A stretch of DNA of 60,936 nt from Nitrospirota bacterium. GTDB taxonomy: Bacteria > Nitrospirota > Leptospirillia > Leptospirillales > Leptospirillaceae. Under the pieces are notes generated by a model. It had not been told where the DNA came from and ran no database searches. It saw nothing but the letters and a program-made list of their open reading frames with translations. The DNA lies in NCBI GenBank assembly GCA_021820445.1, contig JAKADN010000006.1:1-60936 (forward strand), in the 5' to 3' direction. The position numbers were made by a program, and so were the translations under genes. Shown piece after piece: positions 46,908 through 56,063 of the stretch. Within the stretch, counting starts at the first letter, position 1. Every line of letters begins with the position of its first letter.

Positions 46908-46953
46908 CAATAAAAGAGGGGAATCCTGCCTCGACATGACGACAGGACTCCCC
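46908..46953 (-). terminator. Terminator after rpsA
   Basis: On the minus strand an 11-bp stem (GGGGAGTCCTG with CAGGATTCCCC, one wobble pair, 46953-46918) is followed by TCTTTTATT. It should end the rpsA transcript before sppA. Confidence 0.75.
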
Positions 46954-46970
46954 GCACCGCAATGGCTGTA

Positions 46971-48608
46971 TCAGGCGGTTTCCTCTTCGAGTCCCTTGAC
47001 GGAAAGACCGATTTTGCGCTCCGCCTTGTCGATCTTCACGACCCTGACATTGACCTCTGAATCGACCGGGAACATCTGGTCAAGACGCTCGCCGGAAGGA
47101 AGATCGACTTCGCTGACATGAACCAATCCTTCCACACCATCTTCGATCTCGACGAAGAATCCGAAATCCATGACCTTCGTCACCTTGCCCTTCATGGTGC
47201 GCCCGACCGGAAAACGCTCCGGGATCTCGGACTCCCAGGGGTCGGTCGTCATTTGCTTGTATCCGAGCGAAAGGCGCTGGCGCTCCTTTTCGATCTTCAG
47301 GACGATGGCGTCCACCTTTTGACCTTTCTTGAAGACCTCGGACGGATGCCTGACGTGGCGCGTCCAGGAAAGATCGGAAATATGGATCAGCCCGTCGATC
47401 CCCTCCTCGAGGCCGACAAAGACCCCGAAATCGGTGAGGCTCTTGACCTTGCCGGAAACAATCGTTCCGATCGGATACTTGTCCTCCACGACGTCCCAGG
47501 GATTGGGGCCGAGCTGCTTCAACCCAAGCGAAATCTTCCGGTTCTTCTCGTCGATCTTCAGAACCTTCGCCTCGACCATGTCTCCCACATTCATGATCTT
47601 GCTGGGATGCTTGACCTCATGGTTCCAGCTCATCTCGGTAATGTGCATCAATCCTTCAACCCCGGGCTCGATCTCAAGGAAGGCTCCGTAGTCGGTGATC
47701 GAAACCACCTTGGCCGTCACCTTCGACCCCTCCGGATAGCGCTCCGCGACTGTCGTCCACGGGTCGCTCTTCAGCTGCTTCAGACCGAGGGAGACGCGCC
47801 CGGTCTCCTTGTCATGCTTCAACACCATCACATTGATCTTGTCGCCCACGGCCATCAGATTCTGAGGGCTCGAGACACGCCCCCAGGACATGTCCGTGAT
47901 ATGCAGAAGTCCGTCGACACCGCCGAGATCGATAAAGGCTCCGTAATCGGTGATGTTCTTCACGATTCCCTCGAGAACCTCACCCTCCTTGAGCGACTCC
48001 ATCGTCAGCTTCTTGCGCCGGTCACGCCACTCCTCGAGAAGGACACGGCGGGAAACAATGATGTTGCCGCGCTTCTTGTTCATCTTGATGATGCGGACCT
48101 GAATGGTCTGGCCGACAAGGCGATCCATGTCCCTGACGGGCCGGAGATCGATCTGCGAACCTGGGAGGAAGGCCTTGAGACCGATGTCGACGGTCATGCC
48201 TCCCTTGATGCGGCTCACGACCTTCCCTTCGAGAACCTCGCCCTTTTCGGACAGGGCCTCGAGGGAATCCCACACCTTCATGCGATCGGCCTTTTCCTTG
48301 GAAAGGACCAGGTTCCCCTGGGGATCCTCCCTTTCCTCGAGATAGACGCTGATCTTGTCGCCTACCTTGAGGGCCGATGCCTCCTCATCGGAAAACTCCG
48401 ACTTGGCGATGTGCCCTTCGGACTTGTAGCCTATATCGACAACCACCTCGGTCGGATATATGGCGATAACCGTCCCGTCGACAACGGCGCCCTCCTCGAA
48501 ATTCCGGAGCGTTTCGGAATAAAGCAGATCCATTTGGTCCCGCCCAAGATTCTCATCCTGGTCCGTGACGACGTCTTCTGAAAGATTGTTTTGGTTTGAA
48601 AGTGACAT
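46971..48608 (-). CDS. rpsA: 30S ribosomal protein S1
   Basis: 545 residues with six S1 repeats, the full set. Repeats begin near EEGAVVDGTVIAI (38), KGEVLEGKVVS (122), EGEVLEGIVKN (208), EGSKVTAKVVS, IGTIVSGKVKS and VGRTMKGKVTK. S1 helps recruit mRNA to the 30S subunit. AGAGGAGG precedes the ATG by about 11 nt. It is followed by a good terminator, so it is likely transcribed alone. Confidence 0.97.
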   Translation of the reverse strand: MSLSNQNNLSEDVVTDQDENLGRDQMDLLYSETLRNFEEGAVVDGTVIAIYPTEVVVDIGYKSEGHIAKSEFSDEEASALKVGDKISVYLEEREDPQGNLVLSKEKADRMKVWDSLEALSEKGEVLEGKVVSRIKGGMTVDIGLKAFLPGSQIDLRPVRDMDRLVGQTIQVRIIKMNKKRGNIIVSRRVLLEEWRDRRKKLTMESLKEGEVLEGIVKNITDYGAFIDLGGVDGLLHITDMSWGRVSSPQNLMAVGDKINVMVLKHDKETGRVSLGLKQLKSDPWTTVAERYPEGSKVTAKVVSITDYGAFLEIEPGVEGLMHITEMSWNHEVKHPSKIMNVGDMVEAKVLKIDEKNRKISLGLKQLGPNPWDVVEDKYPIGTIVSGKVKSLTDFGVFVGLEEGIDGLIHISDLSWTRHVRHPSEVFKKGQKVDAIVLKIEKERQRLSLGYKQMTTDPWESEIPERFPVGRTMKGKVTKVMDFGFFVEIEDGVEGLVHVSEVDLPSGERLDQMFPVDSEVNVRVVKIDKAERKIGLSVKGLEEETA

Positions 48609-48699
48609 GCGCGTAAATCCTCCTCTGACCTTTACCGCTTTTCTACGGTTCGGAATCTTTTTATTCTATCCGTATTCCTGAAGAAAGGAAAGTATTTTT

Positions 48700-49431
48700 T
48701 CAGGGACTCCCTTTCGCTTTTTTCTGGGGGGATCCTTCCTCCACAAGTGAGCGGGAGGGGGCAGGACCGAGAACCCTGTCCGGGGCCTTCATCAATTTTT
48801 CGAGGGTTCCCCGAAGCCTGGGAGGGGGATGTCTCGTAAGAGCCTCCCTGAAATTGTTTTTCGCGTCGGAGAGCTCTCCCAGACGATAATGGACGATTCC
48901 CAGATAGGTGAGGATCAGGGGGTTGCCCGGATGGCGTTCAAGAGCCTCATGGAGATAGATATGCGCCTCCCCGTAGCGCGAAAGATCGATGTCGATCTTT
49001 CCCATCAGGGTCCGGAATCCTTCCGGCCACTGGTCCATCGCCACGATTTTCCCTGCCGTGCGAAAGGCCTCGCCTTCCCGCCCGATCTTGAGCTCTATCC
49101 TTGCAAGGTTCAAAAGGATTTTGGGATCGCGAGGAGATTTCCTGTTGGCCTCCTCGAGGATCTGCAGGGCCTTTTCTTCCTCTCCGAGCCGATCCTCGAC
49201 TACCGCCAGATTGTTCAGGAGGATCGCATCTCCGGGTGAGAGGGCCAAAGCCTGACGATCAAGTCTCAGCGCCTTTGTCAGCTCCCCCCTCACCAAGGCG
49301 CCATGGGCCTCTTTTTCGAGAACGGGCAAAGATCGCCCCTCTCCCATCCCCCCCGCGCAGGCCGTCTCCAAATACAGAAGCAAGGCCAGCAGGATTCCCT
49401 CTTTCAGGCCGGCACCACGCACCCCTTTCAT
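48700..49431 (-). CDS. TPR-repeat envelope protein
   Basis: 243 residues from the ATG at 49431 with GGAGG 6 nt before it. A hydrophobic N-terminus ends in ETAC (Cys near 25), a marginal lipobox because Glu sits at -3. About five TPR motifs follow (for example AILLNNLAVVEDRLGEEEKA and PLILTYLGIVHYRLGELSDA). TPRs mediate protein contacts; partner unknown. It lies upstream of rpsA and divergent from the ICMT-like gene. Confidence 0.8.
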   Translation of the reverse strand: MKGVRGAGLKEGILLALLLYLETACAGGMGEGRSLPVLEKEAHGALVRGELTKALRLDRQALALSPGDAILLNNLAVVEDRLGEEEKALQILEEANRKSPRDPKILLNLARIELKIGREGEAFRTAGKIVAMDQWPEGFRTLMGKIDIDLSRYGEAHIYLHEALERHPGNPLILTYLGIVHYRLGELSDAKNNFREALTRHPPPRLRGTLEKLMKAPDRVLGPAPSRSLVEEGSPQKKAKGSP

Positions 49432-49474
49432 CGATATCCTCCATCCTGTTACGATGCACGCGATGACTTTGGAC

Positions 49475-49480
49475 ATTATA
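49475..49480 (-). promoter_or_regulatory. Possible -10 element for the TPR gene
   Basis: A perfect TATAAT on the minus strand, 44 nt before the TPR start, in the short divergent region. The -35 is poor (GCGGTT at 17 nt), so this is tentative. Confidence 0.35.
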
Positions 49481-49515
49481 CGGTCGTGACATTTCTGAAC
49501 CGCAGGATCGCCCCC

Positions 49516-50301
49516 ATGACGACAATCCCTGGACCGAATCCCAGAAAGGACCTCCCGGGCCCCCGATCCCCTTTTTTATTCGAAACCTGGGCCTATCGGG
49601 CAAGGGTCCCGATCCTTCTCGGGTTCTTTGCAGTGGCCATGGTCGAAAACAGCCGCCATCCTTTTCCGCTCTGGGCAGAGATCCTTCGGACCGTCGACGG
49701 GGGGACCAGGGAAATATCTGAAGGGATGCGCCATATGGCCCTTTTAGCTCCCCTCGCTCTTTACGGGATCGCTCTTTTGGTCAGACTGTCCGCCACCGCG
49801 ACCCTGGGCAGCGGGACGGTGTGGGGCTTCACCCCCAGAACCGCGAATCTTGTCGAAGAAGGGTTGTTTTCTTGCGTCCGTCATCCCCTGTATGCCGGGT
49901 CCGGCGGGATGATCCTCTCCCTTTCCCTGATGTCGTCCGCCCAGGGGGCGGCGATCCTGGTCGGCGGCGGAATCCCCTTCCTTGCGTTCCTGGCCCGGCA
50001 CGAAGAGAAGGAACTTCTTCGCGCTCTTCCCGGATACGCAGACTACAGAAGACGCGTTCCCCCATTTTTCCCCTCCTTCGGAAGAGGGTGCCGCTTCAGC
50101 GCCTCCTTTTTCATTCCCCTCCGGAGGAACCTCGGCAGGGCGATCCGCTCGGAAGCCGTGAATGTGGGGCTCCTGGGCGGGTTCCTGGCCTTCTGGGCCC
50201 TCCCTGGCATCCTCCTCTTCTGGATCGCATTTCTTCTGGCCACATCACTCGCCCTGACCGCTCCCATCTGGATTCCCGAACAACCGAAAGGGTCCCTGTG
50301 A
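49516..50301 (+). CDS. Isoprenylcysteine methyltransferase-like membrane protein
   Basis: 261 residues from the ATG at 49516. Several helices, with the ICMT/PEMT signature GLFSCVRHPLYAG near the middle and a C-terminal EEKELLRALPGYADYRRRVPPFFP, matching the AdoMet-binding part of membrane methyltransferases. In bacteria such proteins methylate small lipophilic or thiol substrates; the substrate is unknown. Its stop overlaps the SAM hydrolase start. Confidence 0.82.
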   Translation: MTTIPGPNPRKDLPGPRSPFLFETWAYRARVPILLGFFAVAMVENSRHPFPLWAEILRTVDGGTREISEGMRHMALLAPLALYGIALLVRLSATATLGSGTVWGFTPRTANLVEEGLFSCVRHPLYAGSGGMILSLSLMSSAQGAAILVGGGIPFLAFLARHEEKELLRALPGYADYRRRVPPFFPSFGRGCRFSASFFIPLRRNLGRAIRSEAVNVGLLGGFLAFWALPGILLFWIAFLLATSLALTAPIWIPEQPKGSL

Positions 50302-51116
50302 GACCGTTCGTCACTTTCATCTCCGATTTTGGCCAAAGGGACACTTACGTCGCCAGCGTCAGGATGGCGATTCTCTCCCGGGTTCAGGACGCCATCCTGA
50401 TCGACGTCACCCATGACATTCCCCCCTTCATGCCCCTCCTCGCACTTCCCCCCCTGATCGACATTCTTGAGGTCTCACCACCCGACACCATCCATCTCGT
50501 CGTTGTCGATCCGGGGGTCGGAAGCCCGCGCCGGGCTCTGATCGGATCCGCTCCCGGCCACTTTTTTGTTTTTCCCGACAACGGGCTTCCCCATCATCTG
50601 AACCGGTGGGTCGAAGGCCTTCGCTTCTACCATCTTTCGAACCCTTCGGCCTTCGGAGGGGCGGAGACGGCGACCTTTCAGGGGCGGGATCTTTTTGCCC
50701 CGGCCGTTGCCGCCCTATGCCGGGGAATTCGCCCTGAAGAAATGGGAGAAGAGATTTCCGCCGCGGATCTTGTCCATGACACGGGATTTTCCGGGGCCGG
50801 AGCCGACAGGCTCCTCGTATGGAATGTCGACCGGTTCGGGAACGTCCTTCTTGGTTACCGGGCCAATGTGCCACCGACCAGCGTCAGGATCGCGTTCGAC
50901 GGCATCGACCTCCCCTATGTCTCCCGTTACCAGGATGTCCCGAGGGGCCGACCCGGGATCCTGGTCAACAGCTCCGGATGGATTGAGATCTTTTGTCGGG
51001 AAGGAAGTGCCTTCGAACTGACCGGATTCCGTCCTGGGATGCTCCTGGAAGCGTCCATAGAAGGGGGTGTGGGAAGGCCGCTCTTCGCGCCATCGGTGCC
51101 GGATACCCGAGGCTAG
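50298..51116 (+). CDS. S-adenosylmethionine hydrolase, adenosine-forming (DUF62)
   Basis: 272 residues from a GTG overlapping the preceding stop (GTGA). Family features: FISDFGQRDTYV at the start, DVTHDIPPF, VVDPGVGSPRRAL, FVFPDNG and FQGRDLFAP. These enzymes split SAM with water into adenosine and methionine, and relatives with chloride or fluoride are halogenases; the Asp of SDFG and the residues around DPGVGS fit the hydrolase. Coupling to a SAM-dependent methyltransferase suggests related substrate use. Confidence 0.92.
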   Translation: MRPFVTFISDFGQRDTYVASVRMAILSRVQDAILIDVTHDIPPFMPLLALPPLIDILEVSPPDTIHLVVVDPGVGSPRRALIGSAPGHFFVFPDNGLPHHLNRWVEGLRFYHLSNPSAFGGAETATFQGRDLFAPAVAALCRGIRPEEMGEEISAADLVHDTGFSGAGADRLLVWNVDRFGNVLLGYRANVPPTSVRIAFDGIDLPYVSRYQDVPRGRPGILVNSSGWIEIFCREGSAFELTGFRPGMLLEASIEGGVGRPLFAPSVPDTRG

Positions 51117-51487
51117 TGGTCTTTTTTCAGCTTGTAAGGGAAATTGTCGTAGTAATAGTCGGGCGGAATGTTCTGAAGAAGGTCGGGGATCTGGGTCCCG
51201 TCGATCTGCTCCCAGGGCCCCTTGAGATCCTCCGACCGGTACCAGTTGTCCCTGTAATACTGAAAGTATTTGCCATCCCTGAAGTAGAGCGGACGGCTCG
51301 ACGTGAGAAATACATACAGGTTGGTGTGGGGAAGGAGGACCGGGGTCGCCTGGCCTTCGAAGCGGATCGGGCTCGGCTGGTCCCCTTCCACCGAGAGGGA
51401 GACCTCATTTCCGGATCCCCCCCCTCCCCCGGCGCAGGCCGAGAACAAAAAGAGTCCGGCCGTCAGAAGGAGGAGGGCCCCCGCCAT
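51113..51487 (-). CDS. Small lipoprotein of unknown function
   Basis: 124 residues from the ATG at 51487. A short signal ends in FSAC with the lipidated Cys at 18, followed by a Gly-rich linker. The domain is Tyr/Trp-rich (LYFRDGKYFQYYRDNWYRSEDLKGPWE), in the style of small WG/YXXW-type domains. The ribosome binding site is unclear: GGAGGGG lies about 20 nt upstream, and a GTG at 51535 is another possible start. Its 3' end overlaps the SAM hydrolase by 4 nt tail to tail. Confidence 0.7.
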   Translation of the reverse strand: MAGALLLLTAGLFLFSACAGGGGGSGNEVSLSVEGDQPSPIRFEGQATPVLLPHTNLYVFLTSSRPLYFRDGKYFQYYRDNWYRSEDLKGPWEQIDGTQIPDLLQNIPPDYYYDNFPYKLKKDH

Positions 51488-51567
51488 TCGCTTGACAGTC
51501 TTTTGCTCCCCTCCTAGAATGACTTTCGTGAGCACACCGTCCCCCTCTCGCAGAAAACCTTTTCTTC

Positions 51568-52131
51568 TCATTGCCGGGCTAATCGCCCTTTTGATAGTGG
51601 GGCTTTACCTTGCCTCGCAGGAACTCCCCGTTTTCCAGCCCCTGGGCCCCTGACGCCTTTTCCGTTTTCGGACTTCTCCCGGCACCTGGCACAGATTCCC
51701 TCGATTTCGAAACGATGCACGGCATCGGTAAAACCTTCCTGAAGGACGATTTCATCGATTTCCTTCTGGATGGGACAGAAATCGATATGGCGGACATCGC
51801 CGCACACACGGCAGATCAGATGGTGGTGGTGGCCGGTCACTCCGACGATATACCCGTCCTCCCCCATCTCCCTGTGGACCTTTTCCAGGACTCCAAGCCT
51901 GACGAAGAGATCGAGGGCACGAAAGAGGGTCGCCCGTCCGAGGTCCGGATTCGAGAGGGCCAGATGCCGCTGAAGCTCGCCTACGGAAAAAATGCCCGTA
52001 TATTGGGCGAGAGCCTCAACAATGGCCGTTCTCTGGGGGGTCAGGCGAATTCCATGCCTCTCGATTGTCTTGCACATGTCCGTGACGCTAAACACCTTAT
52101 GCGGTCCTTTCGATCGCTCTTCTTCTGCCAT
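51568..52131 (-). CDS. Fur-family metal-responsive regulator
   Basis: 187 residues. N-terminal winged helix (IRLTPQRTAIVEALAQ) and C-terminal metal domain with GHHHHLICRVCGDVRHIDFCP and ICARCRE; both CxxC pairs of a structural zinc site are present. Iron, zinc or peroxide sensing cannot be separated by eye. The C-terminus has about 35 extra basic residues after CARCRE, unlike typical Fur. It is 6 nt after a lipoprotein gene and downstream of an RND pump. Confidence 0.92.
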   Translation of the reverse strand: MAEEERSKGPHKVFSVTDMCKTIERHGIRLTPQRTAIVEALAQYTGIFSVGELQRHLALSNPDLGRATLFRALDLFVRLGVLEKVHREMGEDGYIVGVTGHHHHLICRVCGDVRHIDFCPIQKEIDEIVLQEGFTDAVHRFEIEGICARCREKSENGKGVRGPGAGKRGVPARQGKAPLSKGRLARQ

Positions 52132-52137
52132 CGATGC

Positions 52138-52761
52138 CTACTGATCGACGAGCAGGAAGGAAAACACCTTGAGGGGACTCTGGGGATCGAGGATCTTCTG
52201 AATGAAGTCTCCCAAAAAGGTGAATTCGTTGACCACCTTGGGGTTTCCGGGAGCGACCGAGAGGATCAGGAGCGGATCGGTGCATCCGTTGATGTAGTTT
52301 CCGATTCCTATGCCCTTCTGGGAATTGACTGCGACCGGGGAGAGGGTCCGAAGGAACCGGTCCAGGTCCGGATGAAAATAGAACCTCCGGTCGATGCGGT
52401 TATTCCAGTCCGTTCCCTTGACCTCGACGGACTGGACGTAGCCGTTTTCCCTTCCGATGAAGCGGACGATGACTTTCCGGTAACGCGAAGGAACCTTCAC
52501 CACCCTGTTGTGTTCGCAGTGAATGACATAGGGATGCTCTGAGTCCAGAGAGATCGTGTAGGGCAATTCGTAGGGAAGAGCCTTCTTGTTGTAAAAAGGG
52601 TTGATGGCCCGGACGATGATTCCGTTCGGACTCGCATCGGGCGTCAGTCCCGCCGAATGGAGCGTCGGATGGGGATGGTTGAATGAACATCCGGACAGCA
52701 CCATCGTCCCAGCGACAGCTCCGGAAAGAACGGAATTTCGGGCAAATCTCGTAAATCCCAT
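52138..52761 (-). CDS. Lipoprotein of unknown function
   Basis: 207 residues with a lipoprotein signal ending VLSGC (Cys25). The body contains pairs of Tyr/Arg-rich strands (SRYRKVIVRFIGRENGYVQSVEVKG). No family recognised. It lies 30 nt after the RND transporter and 6 nt before the Fur-family gene, so one transcript is likely. Confidence 0.78.
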   Translation of the reverse strand: MGFTRFARNSVLSGAVAGTMVLSGCSFNHPHPTLHSAGLTPDASPNGIIVRAINPFYNKKALPYELPYTISLDSEHPYVIHCEHNRVVKVPSRYRKVIVRFIGRENGYVQSVEVKGTDWNNRIDRRFYFHPDLDRFLRTLSPVAVNSQKGIGIGNYINGCTDPLLILSVAPGNPKVVNEFTFLGDFIQKILDPQSPLKVFSFLLVDQ

Positions 52762-52791
52762 GCAGTGCCTCCTCCTTGGCAGGATTATGTC

Positions 52792-55700
52792 TCAGTTGTC
52801 CCCCGAAACCGCAGGCCGTCTTTCCGATGCAACTCGCGCATAAACGACAGGAACGAGAACAAGGGTGAAGAACATGGAGGACAATAGTCCTCCGATGACG
52901 ACCATCGCCATCGACTCCCGAATTTCCCCGCCGGCTCCCCATCCGACCGCCATAGGGGCCATGCCGAACACCATCGCCAGAGTCGTCATGGCGACGGGGC
53001 GAAGACGAATTCTCGCCGATTCGAGTGCCGCCTCCCGGACAGTCCGGCCCCTCGCTCCCAGCGTGTTCGCATAGTCTACCAGCAAAATGGCATTTTTTGT
53101 CACCAATCCGAAGAGGATGATAAGTCCTATGGCCCCCATCATATTGACAGAGATCCCGGAAATCCAGAGTAAAAGAATGGCCCCGATCAGACTGAAGGGA
53201 ATCGAAAGCATGATCACGAAAGGAAGCACCAGGCTCCGAAATTGGAACGAAAGCAGACCGTAAACCACGAGAAGCGCCACAATGATCGCCATGACGATCT
53301 GGGACCGAGCGTCGTTCAGGACATCGGAGTTGCCGGCATAACGGATGCTATAGGAGGGAGGGAGGCCTGTTTTGGCCCACGTGTCGACCTTGCGCATGAC
53401 CTCTCCCAGAGAAATCTTTCCATAAATGTTCGCCGAAAGAGTGACCGAAGGCTGACCATCATCCCGACTCTCCCTTTGGGTGGCCTTCTCTTCCGCGACA
53501 TTCGCCACGTCGGAAAGCGGGACCACCCGGCCCTTCCCCACCGGAAAGGGAAGCTTCGAGATGGCCGCAAGCGAGGCGGCATCGGATGGCTCCATCAACA
53601 CCACAATCTTTCGGGAACCGTCAGGGGTTTCCGTCGATCCCGCTCCATGCTCCGCCGCCGCCTGGGAAATCCATTGAGCCAGACGACCGGGGGTGATCCC
53701 CCATTGGGGGGGATCGGTGGGCCTGGGGGTCACAGAAATGACATTCAGGAAGCCCGCGCTGGACGTGTTGACGTCCCGCAGTCCGGGGAGGGTCTTCAGA
53801 TAATTGCGGAGCTTTTCCGAGAGGTCTGTCAGAGTCGCAGGGTCCTTCCCCATCAGAAAACACTGGAAGGGAGCGCTGGCTCCTGTCCCACCCAGAGGGC
53901 TGATGGCATCCACCGAGGCGCGAAGACCGGGGATGGTCGCCAGAATGCGGCGCGTCTTTTCCATGTATTCCGTATCGGCCCCGGTTCGCTTCGATCGGGG
54001 AAGAAGATTGACGTAGAGATAGCCCTCCGAGGGAGCGGCTCCCTTCCTGCCCCCCGATTGCTGAAAGACGGAGAGGACCCCCCGCATCGCGCCGACCTTG
54101 CTTGCAATCTCTTGGACAACCTCATCGGTCCGATGAAGGCTCGGGGAGCCTTCAAGCCGGAGATGGACCGTGAAGGCCGACTGATCCACGTCGGGTATCA
54201 GGTTCGATCCCAGCCGGGTCGCCAGAGCCAGGGATCCCGCCAGGAGAAGGAGACTTGCCGCCCCGACGAGGAGCGGGTGCGACATGGACCTCACCAGGAG
54301 GGATCCATAGAGGTCGGCCATCCATCGCCCTCCCCGGGCGACGGCCGGAAAGAGGTGGGGAGGAGGCTGGGACCCGGGCTTTGCCGGACCGTATAGAGTC
54401 AAGGCTGGCGTGACGGTCAGGGAAATGACCAGGGAAGACAATACGGCAAAGGTCACCGTCCATCCGAACTGCGTGAAGAATTCCCCCAGGACCCCGTGCA
54501 TCATGGCCATCGGGGCAAAGACGGCCACGATGGAAAAGGTTGTCGCCAGCACGGCGCGTCCGATCTCTCCCACACCGAACCTTGCCGCCTCGAAAGGAGA
54601 CTCCCCCATCGTCCGGTGACGGTGAATGTTCTCCAGGATGACGATCGCATCGTCGATCAGGATGCCGACAACGAGAGAAAGTCCAAGCATTGTCAAAGTG
54701 TTGAGCGTGAAATGAAACACCCGGAGAAGCGGGAAGGAGACAAGGACTGACGCCGGAATCGCCAGGGCTGCCACTCCGGTCTCTTTTAGATTTCCAAGAA
54801 AGAGCAGGATGACGAGAACGGCGAGAATGGCCCCCAGAGTCAGGGTTTCGAGAAGCTCCCTGTTGTTCTGTGCCACAGGAATCGAACGATCCATCCGGAT
54901 CACCGCCTGAAAATCGGAGGGAGTCCCCCCGGCCTTTCCCTGGAAGCCGGCGAGAAAATGGCGGACTTTTCGGGACACCTTCACAAGGTTCGCATCATTG
55001 GAAGGGTAAACCTTGATGGCGATCGCGGGCTTCCCCTCGAATCGGAAGAGGAGGTCTGTCCGGGCGTCGCCTTCGGAAATCCTGGCCAGGCTTCCGAGAG
55101 GCGCGGACGTCCCCGAGGGCAGCATCACCGGAAAAGAGGACAGCCCGGAAAGGGTCAGGGGAAGCCCTCTGACATCAATGGCGAGGGACCGGCCCCCTGA
55201 CGAGAGGGTTCCGGCCGGATACTCCCGGGAGCGTTCCCTGAGCTGAAGGGCAACGCCCTCCGAGGTCAGACCCGTCGCGGCCATCCTTGCGGCCGGAAGA
55301 GTGACGAGAACCACCCGTTTGGCGGGGGAAAGAAGGACGATCTTGCGAACACCCGGGACCTTTTCGATCCCGGGAACGATCCTCGCAGCGACAAACGGCC
55401 AGACCTTTCCAAAGGCGGAGCCCCCTTCCCCTTTGCCGTCCAGCGGAACGATGATCCAGAGAAGAGGAAGACGGGTGGGGTTTTCGCGAACGATCCGCAC
55501 GGGGGGAAGCCCTGAAGGAAGAGTGCCCGAAAGACCATCGACGGCTTTCCGGACTTTTCTCTCCGGAGAGGCGTCCAGGGTCTCGTCGGTAAAAACCGCG
55601 GTCACCACCGCGGCTCCGGGGAGTACGGTCGAATGGACATGTTTAATACCTGGGAGGCCCAAAAGGGCCTTTTCCACCGGAAGGACGATCTTTCGGGTGA

Positions 55701-55893
55701 TTCCGGCGGGAGATTCTCCCGGATCCTGAATCGTGACGCTCACGAGGGGAAATCGGACACGCGGGAAAAGATCGACCCCCAGCTTAAGATAGGAGAACGC
55801 TCCGAAAAGGCAGAGGCCCGCAAGCAGCGCCAGGACGAGGCCCGGATGCTTGAGGGCGCGGTTTGTCAGGGCCAGGGTCTCACGCCTGTCGGA
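52792..55893 (-). CDS. RND-family efflux transporter
   Basis: About 1033 residues from a TTG at 55893 with GAGGA 8 nt before it; an upstream TTG at 55956 adds 21 residues. AcrB-like plan: a first helix, a large periplasmic loop, six helices, a second loop and five helices. Proton-relay residues are intact: DD in GILIDDAIVILENI and Lys in GLVTKNAILLVDYA. It is a proton-driven exporter of drugs or metals. No membrane fusion protein or outer-membrane factor is adjacent. Both periplasmic loops are conserved in length. Confidence 0.95.
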   Translation of the reverse strand, partial: SDRRETLALTNRALKHPGLVLALLAGLCLFGAFSYLKLGVDLFPRVRFPLVSVTIQDPGESPAGITRKIVLPVEKALLGLPGIKHVHSTVLPGAAVVTAVFTDETLDASPERKVRKAVDGLSGTLPSGLPPVRIVRENPTRLPLLWIIVPLDGKGEGGSAFGKVWPFVAARIVPGIEKVPGVRKIVLLSPAKRVVLVTLPAARMAATGLTSEGVALQLRERSREYPAGTLSSGGRSLAIDVRGLPLTLSGLSSFPVMLPSGTSAPLGSLARISEGDARTDLLFRFEGKPAIAIKVYPSNDANLVKVSRKVRHFLAGFQGKAGGTPSDFQAVIRMDRSIPVAQNNRELLETLTLGAILAVLVILLFLGNLKETGVAALAIPASVLVSFPLLRVFHFTLNTLTMLGLSLVVGILIDDAIVILENIHRHRTMGESPFEAARFGVGEIGRAVLATTFSIVAVFAPMAMMHGVLGEFFTQFGWTVTFAVLSSLVISLTVTPALTLYGPAKPGSQPPPHLFPAVARGGRWMADLYGSLLVRSMSHPLLVGAASLLLLAGSLALATRLGSNLIPDVDQSAFTVHLRLEGSPSLHRTDEVVQEIASKVGAMRGVLSVFQQSGGRKGAAPSEGYLYVNLLPRSKRTGADTEYMEKTRRILATIPGLRASVDAISPLGGTGASAPFQCFLMGKDPATLTDLSEKLRNYLKTLPGLRDVNTSSAGFLNVISVTPRPTDPPQWGITPGRLAQWISQAAAEHGAGSTETPDGSRKIVVLMEPSDAASLAAISKLPFPVGKGRVVPLSDVANVAEEKATQRESRDDGQPSVTLSANIYGKISLGEVMRKVDTWAKTGLPPSYSIRYAGNSDVLNDARSQIVMAIIVALLVVYGLLSFQFRSLVLPFVIMLSIPFSLIGAILLLWISGISVNMMGAIGLIILFGLVTKNAILLVDYANTLGARGRTVREAALESARIRLRPVAMTTLAMVFGMAPMAVGWGAGGEIRESMAMVVIGGLLSSMFFTLVLVPVVYARVASERRPAVSGDN

Positions 55894-56063
55894 CAATCGT
55901 CGGATCCTCGAAAAGTCGAAAAGGTGGTTGTGGGGTCTCAGGGAAATAGGAGCCAAACTTCATGAGGTTACCGGAACCGGCGGGACATGACAAGAGTCCG
56001 CCGATGTCTTATCATTAAAAAGATAGGAGATTTCCCCCGCACAACAGCGTCTTGGGAGGTTCG

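Noticed and set aside
47118-48581. 487-codon plus-strand frame opposite rpsA
   Set aside because: It mirrors the S1 repeats and is a shadow of a highly conserved gene.
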